From NCBI GenBank assembly GCA_012513605.1, contig JAAZBV010000101.1, positions 1 to 64,000 of the forward strand: 64,000 bases of DNA, in the 5' to 3' direction. A program made the translations under genes and the position numbers. The first letter of the stretch is position 1; each line of letters begins with the position of its first letter. The notes beneath the pieces are model-generated. The model did not search any database and was not told the origin of the DNA. It saw only the letters and a program-made list of their open reading frames with translations. The stretch is from Desulfatiglans sp. GTDB taxonomy: Bacteria > Desulfobacterota > DSM-4660 > Desulfatiglandales > HGW-15. This document shows positions 14,867 to 23,249 of the stretch, one piece after another.

Positions 14867-15385
14867 ATGGCAAGCGCAAAGAAAATTAATAAAGTAATGG
14901 TTGGCGAATCTCTGGTTGGCGAAGGAAACGAGGTAGCTCATATCGACCTTATATTAGGGCCACGCGGCAGCGCGGCTGAAACCGCATTCTGTAACTGTCT
15001 GACCAACAACAAAGATGGTTTCACATCCCTTCTCGCTGTTGTAGCACCTAACCTTGCTACAAAACCCAGCACAGTAATGTTCAACAAGGTTACCATAAAG
15101 GGCGCCACCCAGGCAGTTCAGATGTTCGGGCCAGCCCAGCGTGCAGTTGCTATGGCTGTTGAGGATTGCGTAGCAGATGGTACAATCCCTGTTGCCGAAG
15201 CTGACAATGTCTTTATATGCGTTGGCGTATTTATTCACTGGCAAGCAAAGGATGATAAAAAGATCCAGGATTACAATTATCAGGCAACAAAAGAGGCTAT
15301 AAAACGCGCTGTTGCCGGCGAACCAAAGGCCAAAGAGGTTGTAAAACAGAAAGATAAGGTAAATCATCCGTTCCAGGCAAAATAA
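14867..15385 (+). CDS. fae: Formaldehyde-activating enzyme (Fae)
   Basis: 172 residues, typical for Fae. Start [33 protein letters not shown] contains the conserved active-site His (here H25, the counterpart of His17 in the methylotroph enzyme) and the core [40 protein letters not shown] is highly conserved. Fae joins formaldehyde to tetrahydromethanopterin giving methylene-H4MPT in the cytoplasm. It stands alone under a strong promoter with an excellent SD (AAGGAGG) and a long leader, and is followed by an inverted repeat. It is the strongest evidence that the organism makes tetrahydromethanopterin. Confidence 0.96.
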   Translation: MASAKKINKVMVGESLVGEGNEVAHIDLILGPRGSAAETAFCNCLTNNKDGFTSLLAVVAPNLATKPSTVMFNKVTIKGATQAVQMFGPAQRAVAMAVEDCVADGTIPVAEADNVFICVGVFIHWQAKDDKKIQDYNYQATKEAIKRAVAGEPKAKEVVKQKDKVNHPFQAK

Positions 15386-15392
15386 TTTTCAA

Positions 15393-15425
15393 TTGTAGGG
15401 ACGGGGTCAAAACCCGTCTCTACAA
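15393..15425 (+). terminator. REP-like inverted repeat after fae
   Basis: TTGTAGGGACGGG, a 7-base spacer, then CCCGTCTCTACAA: a 13-base stem with one mismatch, 8 bases after the fae stop. It belongs to a GTAG..CTAC class of dispersed palindromes and may also end transcription. Confidence 0.6.
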
Positions 15426-15556
15426 CCTATATGATTCAATAACCGGTCAAAAATATAATCTAACCCCAAAAAATAAATCAAATCTATAATTTTCTCGCCT
15501 ATCTTGAAAACATCATCTATTGTTCTTATCTTCAACCAAAAATATACGGAGACCAT

Positions 15557-16168
15557 ATGTCTGATAAAATATTAAAAATAATCGGTGTCTCAGGCAGCCC
15601 GCGTATTGCTTCAACAGATTATGCTGTGAAACTTGCCCTTCAGTATGCAGAGGAAAGGCATGGCGCTGAAACAGCATATTTTTCTGTTCATAAAAAACAG
15701 ATCAATTTCTGTATACACTGTGATTACTGTGTAAGAAAAAAAGAGGGGTGCATACACAAAGACGATATGATGGAACTCTACCCCAAGCTTGAATGGGCAG
15801 ATGCCTGGATACTGGGGAGCCCTGTGTATCAGGGGGCCATATCCGGCCAGCTCAAGACCGTGCTTGACCGGCTGCGCGCATCTGTTGCAAAAAAAAAGAG
15901 CATCTTTGTGGGTAAGCTCGGGGCAGGGCTTGCGTCAGGCGGAGACAGGGTTGGGGGCCAGGAGCCTGTTATAAAAACCATTCACGACTTTTTTATAATA
16001 AACGGGATGATACCGGTGGGCGGGGGTGCCTTTGGCGCAAACCTGGGTATGACCTTCTGGTCAAAGGATAAAAAGGCAGAGGGTGCAGCAGAGGATGAAG
16101 AGGGTATAAAGTCCATCCACAGGACAATAGATCACATGACAAAGCTTGCTGCCAGATTAAAGGACTAG
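15557..16168 (+). CDS. Iron-sulfur flavoprotein (Isf-like, NADPH-dependent FMN reductase fold)
   Basis: 203 residues. N-terminal flavodoxin-like FMN site (IIGVSGSPRIASTDYAVK) and a compact cysteine motif FCIHCDYCVRKKEGC, i.e. C52-x2-C55-x2-C58-x6-C65, as in the [4Fe-4S] iron-sulfur flavoproteins first described in Methanosarcina. SPVYQGAISGQLKTVLDR is the conserved substrate/FMN loop. These proteins move electrons between ferredoxin and acceptors, some reducing oxygen or peroxide. The stop is 13 bases before the DmrB-like gene, so the pair is probably an operon and this could supply electrons to that flavoprotein. Confidence 0.88.
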   Translation: MSDKILKIIGVSGSPRIASTDYAVKLALQYAEERHGAETAYFSVHKKQINFCIHCDYCVRKKEGCIHKDDMMELYPKLEWADAWILGSPVYQGAISGQLKTVLDRLRASVAKKKSIFVGKLGAGLASGGDRVGGQEPVIKTIHDFFIINGMIPVGGGAFGANLGMTFWSKDKKAEGAAEDEEGIKSIHRTIDHMTKLAARLKD

Positions 16169-16181
16169 ATACAGGTAACAT

Positions 16182-16721
16182 ATGACAGTCAATATAGCAT
16201 GGGGTATAACCGGCGCGGGTGATCTGCTTAATGAGGTTTTTGACGTCATGGAGGGGTTATCAGGGCATGATGATATAAAGATTACCGCTATTGTATCAAA
16301 GGCCGGAGAGTCAGTATTAAAATGGTATAAGCTGACTGAAAGGCTTAACTCCATTACAGAAAAGGTGTTGATAGAAAAGGATGCCAACACGCCCTTTATA
16401 GCTGGGCCGTTGCAGACAGGAAAATACCAGTGCCTTGTTGTAGCCCCTGCTACCGCAAACACAGTAGCAAAGCTTGTTCACGGGATAGCAGATACCCTGC
16501 TTACAAACTGTGTATCCATGACAAACAAGGCAGGGAGAGAGGTTTTTATATTACCTGTTGATAAAGAAAGAGGAACAATAACAACAACCCTGCCAGACGG
16601 AAAACCCTTTCAGCTTACAATGCGCGATATTGATGTTGATAATACAGAAAAACTAAGGCATATGAAGGGGATAACCGTGGTTGACAGGCCTGAGGAGATA
16701 AAAAGGGTTGTAAAAGGTTAG
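16182..16721 (+). CDS. Archaeoflavoprotein AfpA / dihydromethanopterin reductase DmrB-like
   Basis: 179 residues of the flavoprotein (UbiX/Dfp-like) fold: start NIAWGITGAGDLLNEVFDVM, the FMN-loop LVVAPATANTVAKLVHGIADTLLTNC, and a late LPDGKPFQLTMRDIDVDNTEKLR block that matches AfpA/DmrB proteins. In archaea and in methylotrophic bacteria such proteins reduce dihydromethanopterin to tetrahydromethanopterin or take electrons from ferredoxin. Its company (Isf-like protein upstream, Fae and MfnB nearby) supports the reductase role. The exact substrate is inferred. Confidence 0.85.
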   Translation: MTVNIAWGITGAGDLLNEVFDVMEGLSGHDDIKITAIVSKAGESVLKWYKLTERLNSITEKVLIEKDANTPFIAGPLQTGKYQCLVVAPATANTVAKLVHGIADTLLTNCVSMTNKAGREVFILPVDKERGTITTTLPDGKPFQLTMRDIDVDNTEKLRHMKGITVVDRPEEIKRVVKG

Positions 16722-16796
16722 GGGTAATGGGTAATAGGTAATAGGTTAGAGAAGAGAAGGAAATTCTAAATTTATTTTAAAAAGGAAAAGATCATC

Positions 16797-17150
16797 ATGA
16801 AAAAGTTTTTTGTTCTTATACTGATGTTTATCTCTGCTGTTGCCTGCGGACAAAATGCCCAGGCAGATAAAAATGCGGTGTTTAACCCTGATAATGTAGT
16901 TATTGATGTAAGGTCTCCTGAAGAATACAAGGCCGGTCATATTAAAAATGCCAAAAATATACCTGTTGATAAAATTATAAAGGATATCAAAACTGCTGTT
17001 CCGGATAAGGAAGAAACCATTGTGCTTTACTGCCGAAGCGGCAGGCGATCTGAGATCGCTGAAAAGACCTTGAAAGAGATGGGTTATAAAAATGTTATCA
17101 ATGCAGGAAGATATGAGGCCCTGAAGGCGCAGGAGGATAAGGGTAACTGA
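16797..17150 (+). CDS. Rhodanese-domain lipoprotein
   Basis: 117 residues. Lipoprotein signal MKKFFVLILMFISAVACGQ (lipobox AVAC), so anchored in the envelope. A single rhodanese domain follows: VVIDVRSPEEYKAGHIKNAKNIP and the active-site loop LYCRSGRRSEIA with catalytic Cys. Similar to PspE-like periplasmic sulfurtransferases that move sulfane sulfur from thiosulfate or polysulfide to a thiol. AAAAGGAAAAG SD. Preceded by a short GGTAATAGGTAATAGG tract and followed by a palindromic repeat/terminator at 17162-17200. Confidence 0.88.
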   Translation: MKKFFVLILMFISAVACGQNAQADKNAVFNPDNVVIDVRSPEEYKAGHIKNAKNIPVDKIIKDIKTAVPDKEETIVLYCRSGRRSEIAEKTLKEMGYKNVINAGRYEALKAQEDKGN

Positions 17151-17161
17151 GCCCTGACCCG

Positions 17162-17200
17162 ATTCGTAGTAGAGACAAGGCATGCCCTGTCTCTACGAAT
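17162..17200 (+). terminator. Palindromic repeat between rhodanese and pepF (GACAAGGCATGCC family)
   Basis: ATTCGTAG..AGAGACAAGGCATGCCCTGTCTCTACGAAT, a 39-base nearly perfect inverted repeat followed by ATTTTTAT. It lies between convergent genes and can terminate both. The core GACAAGGCATGCC recurs at 61597-61614. Confidence 0.65.
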
Positions 17201-17223
17201 ATTTTTATGCCAGGTTGATATAT

Positions 17224-19050
17224 TTATTTCCTCTTTAATTTTCCTGTCTCCTCTTTCAACTGCCCTACCCTCTTTTTAAAATGTTCTATCGCCTTTTTGA
17301 CTGGTTCAGGAGACCTCATATCCACACCCGCATCCTTGAGCTCATCAAGGGGAAACTTGCTTCCGCCAAGTTTCAGAAAATCCAGGTATGATGCCCTTGC
17401 CTTTTCATCCCCATTTAACACCAAATCCGCAAGGGCGGTTGCTGCTGATATACCGGTCGCATACTTGTACACATAAAATGCGGAATAAAAATGGGGTATG
17501 CGCAGGCACTCAAGCTCAAGCTCCGGGTCAATTACAAGTGTATCACCAAAATATAAATCGAGCAGCTTCCTGTACTCCCCTTTTATATTCTCAAGGGTAA
17601 GGGGCTGGTTCTGCTCAAGGATAGAGTGGCATATCTTTTCAAACTCCGCAAACATGGTCTGCCTGTAGAGTGTTGCTCTGAAGTTGTCTATCTCGCGGTT
17701 GAGTATATAGGCCTTCATGGCCGGGTCACCGCTGTAATAATCAAGGAGGTAATTACTTAAAAGCGCCTCATTAAGTGTGGAGGCCACCTCTGCCACAAAT
17801 ATGGTATACTGATGATCCACATAGGGCTGGTTCTTGATGGACAGATACGAATGCATGGAATGGCCTGCCTCATGGGCGAGGGTGTAGAGGCTGTTTATAT
17901 TTTTGTCCTGAAAATTCATGAGTATGTATGGTGGAGAATCATAACAGCCTGATGAGTATGCCCCGCTCCTCTTCCCCCTGTTTTCGTACCTGTCTACCCA
18001 TCCACCTGTGAGCCCCTTTTTCAGGATGGAGACATACTCCTCACCAAGGGGCTTAAGTGCTTTTATACATACCTCCACCGCCTCATCATAGCTCATGGTG
18101 AATTTTATATCAGGCACTATGGGCACATAGGTGTCATAGAAATGGAGCGCATCAAGACCAAGGCTCTTTTTGCGGAACCTGAAATAGTCAAACAGGGGGC
18201 TCAGGTTTTCTCTCACTGTTGAAACCAGGTTATCATAGACCGCCTCCGGTACATCATCACTGAACAGGGCAGATGACCTTGCAGACTCAAAATTCCTTAC
18301 CCGTGAATAGAAGATATTCTTCTTGTTGCTGTATGAAAGGGTTGTTGCAATGGTGTTTTCATGGTCTTTATACTCACGATAATACTGGTGAAATGCCCTT
18401 TTCCTGATCTCACGGTCAGGGTTGATTAGAAAGGTCGAAAAATTACCATGACTGAGCTCAATGGCGGTACCTGTTTCATCTGTAACATCACCAAACTTAA
18501 GGTCAACATTATCGAGCTGGCCAAACACCTGGGATGAGGCAAGGGAAAAATCCTGGCTCATGGCAAGTATCCTCTCTATCTTTTCATCATGGGTATGGGG
18601 TTTGTACCTCAGTATCTTTTCAAGATAAAACCTGTACTCCTTTAAAATATCCTCCTTTAAAAACTGGTTCATTTGGTCTTCATCTATTGCCTGTATCTCC
18701 GGTGTAATAAAACTGGCCAATTCAGATGCATGCGTGTACAGGGTAATTGCCCTCTGATACATAGCCAGATACTGCTGGTTTGATTTATCCTCATCACTTT
18801 TGAGGTGGGCATATGTATAGAGTTTTTCTATGTTTCGATCTGTATTGAGCGAAAAGGTGACTGCCTCTTTAAGGGTCTGCGCCGACTCTCCTAGCCTTCC
18901 GCGGTATTTCTCATAGCCCGGAAGCTCTTTTTCAAGCTCAGTATACAGGTTTTCCCACTCCTCAGTTGAACCGAACAGGGGGGAAAGGTCCCACCTGTAT
19001 ATTTCAGGGATATCTTTTCTTTCAGGTATGGCATTCTGGGTCATAAACAA
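17224..19050 (-). CDS. pepF: Oligoendopeptidase F (M3 metallopeptidase)
   Basis: 608 residues, standard for PepF. Zinc-binding HExxH in TLAHEAGHSMHSYLS near residue 392, with the downstream third ligand region (FVAEVASTLNEALLSNYLL), and the N-terminal IYRWDLSPLFGSTEEWENLY block of the family. Cytoplasmic; cleaves peptides of about 7-17 residues. Single gene facing the rhodanese gene across a palindrome. About 250 bases upstream are AT-rich and shared with the divergent ferredoxin gene. Confidence 0.95.
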   Translation of the reverse strand: MFMTQNAIPERKDIPEIYRWDLSPLFGSTEEWENLYTELEKELPGYEKYRGRLGESAQTLKEAVTFSLNTDRNIEKLYTYAHLKSDEDKSNQQYLAMYQRAITLYTHASELASFITPEIQAIDEDQMNQFLKEDILKEYRFYLEKILRYKPHTHDEKIERILAMSQDFSLASSQVFGQLDNVDLKFGDVTDETGTAIELSHGNFSTFLINPDREIRKRAFHQYYREYKDHENTIATTLSYSNKKNIFYSRVRNFESARSSALFSDDVPEAVYDNLVSTVRENLSPLFDYFRFRKKSLGLDALHFYDTYVPIVPDIKFTMSYDEAVEVCIKALKPLGEEYVSILKKGLTGGWVDRYENRGKRSGAYSSGCYDSPPYILMNFQDKNINSLYTLAHEAGHSMHSYLSIKNQPYVDHQYTIFVAEVASTLNEALLSNYLLDYYSGDPAMKAYILNREIDNFRATLYRQTMFAEFEKICHSILEQNQPLTLENIKGEYRKLLDLYFGDTLVIDPELELECLRIPHFYSAFYVYKYATGISAATALADLVLNGDEKARASYLDFLKLGGSKFPLDELKDAGVDMRSPEPVKKAIEHFKKRVGQLKEETGKLKRK

Positions 19051-19308
19051 GGTTCCTCTCTTTTAGTATTTATTTTTTAGTTGGATAATATACATTCATT
19101 AAAGCATAATGCAACATTGATGAAGGCGGATGATCTTCTTTACAAAAGCAAGGAGTCGGGCAGAAACTGTCTTACATTCGGGTAATTTTTAAAAAGTTCT
19201 ACAGATAAAAAAATGCATTATATTTTTTTTAACAAATGTACATAATTAATTAAAGGTGTATCATATGCAGAACTAATTATATGTAAACCTAATACAAGGA
19301 GAATACCT

Positions 19309-20058
19309 ATGGTTGATTCTGAAAAACCCAGAGAAAACGAAAAAAAAATAGACCGCCGTGAGTTTCTGGTGGGAAGCGGTGCCGCTATTGCTGCCGGAGC
19401 TTTGGTTGCAGGCATTCCGGGTGTTGCGGGCGCTGCTGCCAGTAACCAGACCTATCCAAAATCAGAGGGATACATCGTGTATGACAGCAGGCTCTGCCTC
19501 GGTTGCCAGAGCTGCATGTTTGCATGCTCACTGACGCATGAAGGTGTTGTTAACCCTTCATTGTCCAGGATACAGATCATCCGTGACGCACCGTCATTTG
19601 CCAAATACCCGTATGATATAGTAATGTCTGTTTGCAGGCAGTGTGTTTCACCCCTGTGTGTTCAGGTCTGTCCGACCGGGGCCTGCCATGTGGATGAGGC
19701 AAACGGAAACATCAGGAGGATCGATCAGAAAAAATGCATAGGATGTAAAAAATGCATCCAGGCATGTCCACAGGACCCTCACAAGACCATCTGGAACCCT
19801 GTAATAAAAAAAACCGCCAAATGTGACCTTTGTGAGAGCGCTCCATACTGGAATGAAAAGGGCGGGCCAAAGGGGAAACAGGCATGTATTGAAACATGCC
19901 CGGTCAAGGCCCTCAAGCTTGTAACAGATGCCCCGTCACAGAAAGACATCAACGGGTATGATATTAACCTTGCGCCACCACCGCCCAAGGCAAAACCGCA
20001 GGGTTTTGTATTACCGAAACAAGAGCCCGGTAAAGCGGCTGAGAAGGGAGGTAATTAA
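19309..20058 (+). CDS. Tat-signal polyferredoxin (4 x [4Fe-4S]), partner of the AOR
   Basis: 249 residues. Twin-arginine signal KKIDRREFLVGSGAAIAAGALV followed by four cysteine clusters: CLGCQSCMFAC, CRQCVSPLCVQVCP, CIGCKKCIQACP and CDLC...CIETCP. This is the DMSO-reductase-type beta-subunit arrangement and the YdhX/YdhY-like pattern that accompanies aldehyde oxidoreductases. The stop is 3 bases before the start of the AOR gene, so they form an operon and presumably a complex. The C-terminal tail is Pro/Lys-rich. Oddity: this subunit has a Tat signal but the catalytic subunit has no signal peptide. Confidence 0.88.
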   Translation: MVDSEKPRENEKKIDRREFLVGSGAAIAAGALVAGIPGVAGAAASNQTYPKSEGYIVYDSRLCLGCQSCMFACSLTHEGVVNPSLSRIQIIRDAPSFAKYPYDIVMSVCRQCVSPLCVQVCPTGACHVDEANGNIRRIDQKKCIGCKKCIQACPQDPHKTIWNPVIKKTAKCDLCESAPYWNEKGGPKGKQACIETCPVKALKLVTDAPSQKDINGYDINLAPPPPKAKPQGFVLPKQEPGKAAEKGGN

Positions 20059-20060
20059 AA

Positions 20061-22136
20061 ATGGCAAACGGATACGCAGGAAAAATACTTAAAATCAATC
20101 TCACAAAAAAAGAAATAAGCATAATTGACACCGCAAAATATGCGGAATACGCAGGTGGAGCGGGCATAGGCGCTGCGATATTCTGGGACACTGCCGTTGT
20201 TCCGGGAGACTGGGATATGCAGGACGCGTTTGATCCGCGCAATGTGATATCATTAATGAGCGGCCCACTTGCAGCCACAGGTGTGCCGGGTGCAGGCAGA
20301 ACCAGCGTTAGCGGTATTGCCTCAGAGACCTATCCAACCCCCCTGTTTCACAGGACAAATTTTGGAGGCAGGTTTGGCACTATGCTAAAACTTGCCGGGT
20401 GGGACGGGGTAGTTGTGCATGGAAAGGCAGATGCCCCTGTATGGATTAATATTATTAATGACAAGGTAGTTATAGAAGATGGCTCAAAATTATGGGGCAT
20501 GGACACCTATGAAACACAGGATCAGATAACCTCTGCGGTATCAGGCAGAACCAGATTCGGGCAGCAGTGGCAGGAGATAGGGAATGAATACACAACCCTG
20601 TTACCTCAGATCGTGTGCATAGGCCCTGTTGGTGAATCCATGACCAAGGTTGCAGCGCTTATACACGGAAGCGGGGTAAGCGCCCGCACCGGCGGCTTTG
20701 GCGGCGTTTTCGGGTCAAAAAACCTCAAGGCCATCAGCGTAATAGGGACAGGGAGCATCCAGGTGGCAGACCCTGCCGGTCTTGTTGATACAAGGCTCTG
20801 GCACACAAGAAATTTCCCGAAAATTACCCTGGCACAGCCAGGGGCGTCAGCATGCATGACCTGCCTCAATAATGACCGCAGGCGTAACTCCTATTATGGC
20901 GGCGAGGCCATGTGCGCCGATGAATACTGGTACATGGGAAAACAGGATCCCGGCTCATTTTCGAGCCGTGATCCCGAGGCACTTATGCGCGGGGCAAGCA
21001 TTGCCATGAAATGGGGCATATGCTCATGGGCAACAAAGTTCGGAGGGGCAATAACACTGCCAGTTCCTGATGCCCCTCCTGCATACAAGGGCATGGTGCC
21101 TATGGAGCCGGGAATAGGCTGGTACATAAAGTATCTTTATGAGATCGGCGAGCTTGGCCCCGGTAAAAAGATAGAATCATATCCCCTGCCCATGGATCAG
21201 TGGGACACGCTTAAATTCCGTGAAATCTTCTGCGATGCCATAGCGCGGCGCATTGGTATCGGCGCTGATCTTGCCAATGGGTACCTTGAGGCGGCGGAAA
21301 GATGGGGAAGGCTTGAGGAGGACATGAATAATGGCACAATCAGGCTTCCTGCATGGGGCGCAAGCTGGCATCATACACTCCCCGGTGTTGACTGGGCCTA
21401 CAGCTATATTTTCATGTCAGGTGACCCGGTATGGCACGGTTTCTTTGGCCTGAGCGGGGGCGGCGGATTTGGCGGACCGGCAACATACACAGCCGAAGAG
21501 CTTGTTGACATGATGACGAAAAAGGCTGTCCCCTTTGACAATGACCCTATAATGTTCAGCAATTCATGGAAGGGTGATGAGGCATTTAAGACCGGTATCT
21601 ATTCACCCCACAAGGCAAAGATGGTTGCATGGGCAAGGCGCTTTGCCGGTTTCTATAATGAATCCATGTCTATCTGTGAAATGCTTCTTCCGGTGTTTAT
21701 GGGCAGTGGTCCGGGAAACCTGGCTGGCCCCAGCCCTGAACTGGAATACAGGTATTACAAGGCGGTAACAGGGAGTAAAGAGACCTTTGCAGATACCATG
21801 GAGACAGGCCGGAAGATATGGAACATGGAGAGGGCCATCCGCGTTATGGCAGGCAGGCACCGTGACCAGGAGAAGTTTGCACCCTTTATGCATATGCCTG
21901 GCGCAACCTTCCCCATTAGCGGGCCCAAGCCTGTTTACCTTAATGGAAAATGGAGCTTCGAAAGCCATAATGACCTTTACCTGGATAAAAAAGGTGTGGA
22001 ACAGTTCAAGACTCACTTTTATAAACTTGAAGGCTGGGACACCAAAACCGGTTGGCCTACCAAAAAGACACTGGAAAAACTGGGCATGAAAAATGTTGCA
22101 GATGTGATGAAAAGCAAAGGCAAACTGGGAGCCTGA
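20061..22136 (+). CDS. Tungsten/molybdopterin aldehyde:ferredoxin oxidoreductase family (YdhV-like)
   Basis: 691 residues, normal for the family. N-terminus MANGYAGKILKINLTKKEI and C-terminus FYKLEGWDTKTGWPTKKTLEKLG match AOR/YdhV proteins; SGVSARTGGFGGVFGSKNLKAI is the conserved pterin-binding stretch. Cluster ligands: C265-x2-C268, then Asp272 where AORs have the third Cys, and C539 in SMSICEMLLP for the fourth. The enzyme would oxidise an aldehyde (or a related C-H substrate) reducing ferredoxin. Good SD (GGGAGG) inside the end of the ferredoxin gene. Fae nearby makes formaldehyde an attractive but unproven substrate. Confidence 0.9.
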   Translation: MANGYAGKILKINLTKKEISIIDTAKYAEYAGGAGIGAAIFWDTAVVPGDWDMQDAFDPRNVISLMSGPLAATGVPGAGRTSVSGIASETYPTPLFHRTNFGGRFGTMLKLAGWDGVVVHGKADAPVWINIINDKVVIEDGSKLWGMDTYETQDQITSAVSGRTRFGQQWQEIGNEYTTLLPQIVCIGPVGESMTKVAALIHGSGVSARTGGFGGVFGSKNLKAISVIGTGSIQVADPAGLVDTRLWHTRNFPKITLAQPGASACMTCLNNDRRRNSYYGGEAMCADEYWYMGKQDPGSFSSRDPEALMRGASIAMKWGICSWATKFGGAITLPVPDAPPAYKGMVPMEPGIGWYIKYLYEIGELGPGKKIESYPLPMDQWDTLKFREIFCDAIARRIGIGADLANGYLEAAERWGRLEEDMNNGTIRLPAWGASWHHTLPGVDWAYSYIFMSGDPVWHGFFGLSGGGGFGGPATYTAEELVDMMTKKAVPFDNDPIMFSNSWKGDEAFKTGIYSPHKAKMVAWARRFAGFYNESMSICEMLLPVFMGSGPGNLAGPSPELEYRYYKAVTGSKETFADTMETGRKIWNMERAIRVMAGRHRDQEKFAPFMHMPGATFPISGPKPVYLNGKWSFESHNDLYLDKKGVEQFKTHFYKLEGWDTKTGWPTKKTLEKLGMKNVADVMKSKGKLGA

Positions 22137-22148
22137 TAAGACAATTTG

Positions 22149-22184
22149 CCATAGAAGGTTGGGTTAAAACCCAACCTTCTATGG
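22149..22184 (+). terminator. Strong stem-loop between AOR and mobA
   Basis: CCATAGAAGGTTGGGT and ACCCAACCTTCTATGG form a 16-bp perfect stem with a four-base loop, followed by CTTCTTTC. It separates two convergent genes and probably ends both transcripts. Confidence 0.75.
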
Positions 22185-22231
22185 CTTCTTTCGTACTCTT
22201 TTATAATAATGGTCATAAAGATACATGGTGA

Positions 22232-22846
22232 TCAGGCGAGTTTTATTATCCTTTCAAGCTCATCCTGTCTGTTTACATTCAGAAATGTCTTAAGCTCAGG
22301 GTCAAATTGTTTTATCTCTTCTTCCCCTACAAATCTAACACTGATACTGTTAAAGGCCTTGATTGTCTGGAATTCCTTTTTAATTATCAGATCCTTCATG
22401 GCCTGGAGACATCTTTTACTGTACAGGGCATGAAGGGGCTCTATTTTCCAGTCCACCTTTGGCACAACCGCATCATACCCCTCTTTTAAACCTGCAATAT
22501 ATCTCACAAGGTCTTCGTTGATAAATGGCATGTCGCAGGCGCAGAAAAAGGCCCAGTCATCATCAAGGGCATCAAGCCCTGTATAAAGCCCTCCGACAGG
22601 GCCCATACCCTTTATTATATCCTGGTAAAGCGGTATCTTCAGATATGAATATTCAAGGGGAGTGTTTGTAATGATCATGAGGTTTTTAAAGACCCTGCCA
22701 AGGGCAAAGGTCGCCCGCTCAATAAGGGGCATACCGTTGAACAGGGCAAGGGCCTTGTTGCTGCCAAAGCGGCTGCTCTTTCCTCCGGCAAGGACTATTC
22801 CGGTGATACCCTCTAAAAAATTTCCTTTAATGCTGTTTTCTGTCAT
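22232..22846 (-). CDS. mobA: Molybdenum cofactor guanylyltransferase, MobA-like
   Basis: 204 residues. Nucleotidyltransferase signature GIVLAGGKSSRFGSNKAL near residue 20, metal-binding CACDMPFINEDL and the PLHALYSKRC block. It attaches GMP to molybdopterin for DMSO-reductase family enzymes. AOR-type enzymes use the pterin without nucleotide, so this gene serves other oxidoreductases of the cell despite standing next to the AOR operon, although co-localisation with a pterin enzyme is fitting. Convergent to the AOR gene across a strong terminator. Confidence 0.9.
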   Translation of the reverse strand: MTENSIKGNFLEGITGIVLAGGKSSRFGSNKALALFNGMPLIERATFALGRVFKNLMIITNTPLEYSYLKIPLYQDIIKGMGPVGGLYTGLDALDDDWAFFCACDMPFINEDLVRYIAGLKEGYDAVVPKVDWKIEPLHALYSKRCLQAMKDLIIKKEFQTIKAFNSISVRFVGEEEIKQFDPELKTFLNVNRQDELERIIKLA

Positions 22847-22972
22847 TGTTATATGATTATTTTACTTTCAGTTAAAAAGATACCCTTGCCATATGAATGC
22901 TGAGATATTATATTTATTATGTTTTTTAACTCAATTAACATATTGATCATTTGAAATCCAGAGGTTTTAAAC

Positions 22973-23224
22973 ATGCAGCAGAATCCTTATACCTACACGA
23001 AACAGAGGAGACCCAGGGCAGGAGCACCCCGGCAGGAGGCGGATTTCAATGAACTTGAGGCACTGGAACTCTATTGCGGCCAATGCCGCAAGGCAGTGCC
23101 TGTAAGGAAGCATCTCCTCCTGGTTCTACCCGAGGGGGATAAATATGAATACAGGTGCCAGTACTGCGGCTCAAAGGTAGGGGATAAAATTGACAAGGGC
23201 CCCAGGATAAAGGGGTTTTATTAA
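22973..23224 (+). CDS. Small zinc-ribbon protein
   Basis: 83 residues, soluble. Two CxxC pairs, YCGQCRKAVPVRKH and RCQYCGSKVGD, 36 residues apart, form a likely zinc ribbon; the N-terminus is basic (TKQRRPRAGAPRQ). Short cytoplasmic proteins of this kind occur near cytoplasmic redox genes in Desulfobacterota. Function unknown. It ends 25 bases before trxB and is probably co-transcribed with it. Confidence 0.65.
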   Translation: MQQNPYTYTKQRRPRAGAPRQEADFNELEALELYCGQCRKAVPVRKHLLLVLPEGDKYEYRCQYCGSKVGDKIDKGPRIKGFY

Positions 23225-23249
23225 AAATAATTTATTAAAGGAGCACACA

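Noticed and set aside
20061-22136. BamB-type benzoyl-CoA reductase instead of AOR
   Set aside because: No BamC-I neighbours are present and both ends of the protein match YdhV/AOR layout more closely, so AOR family is preferred.
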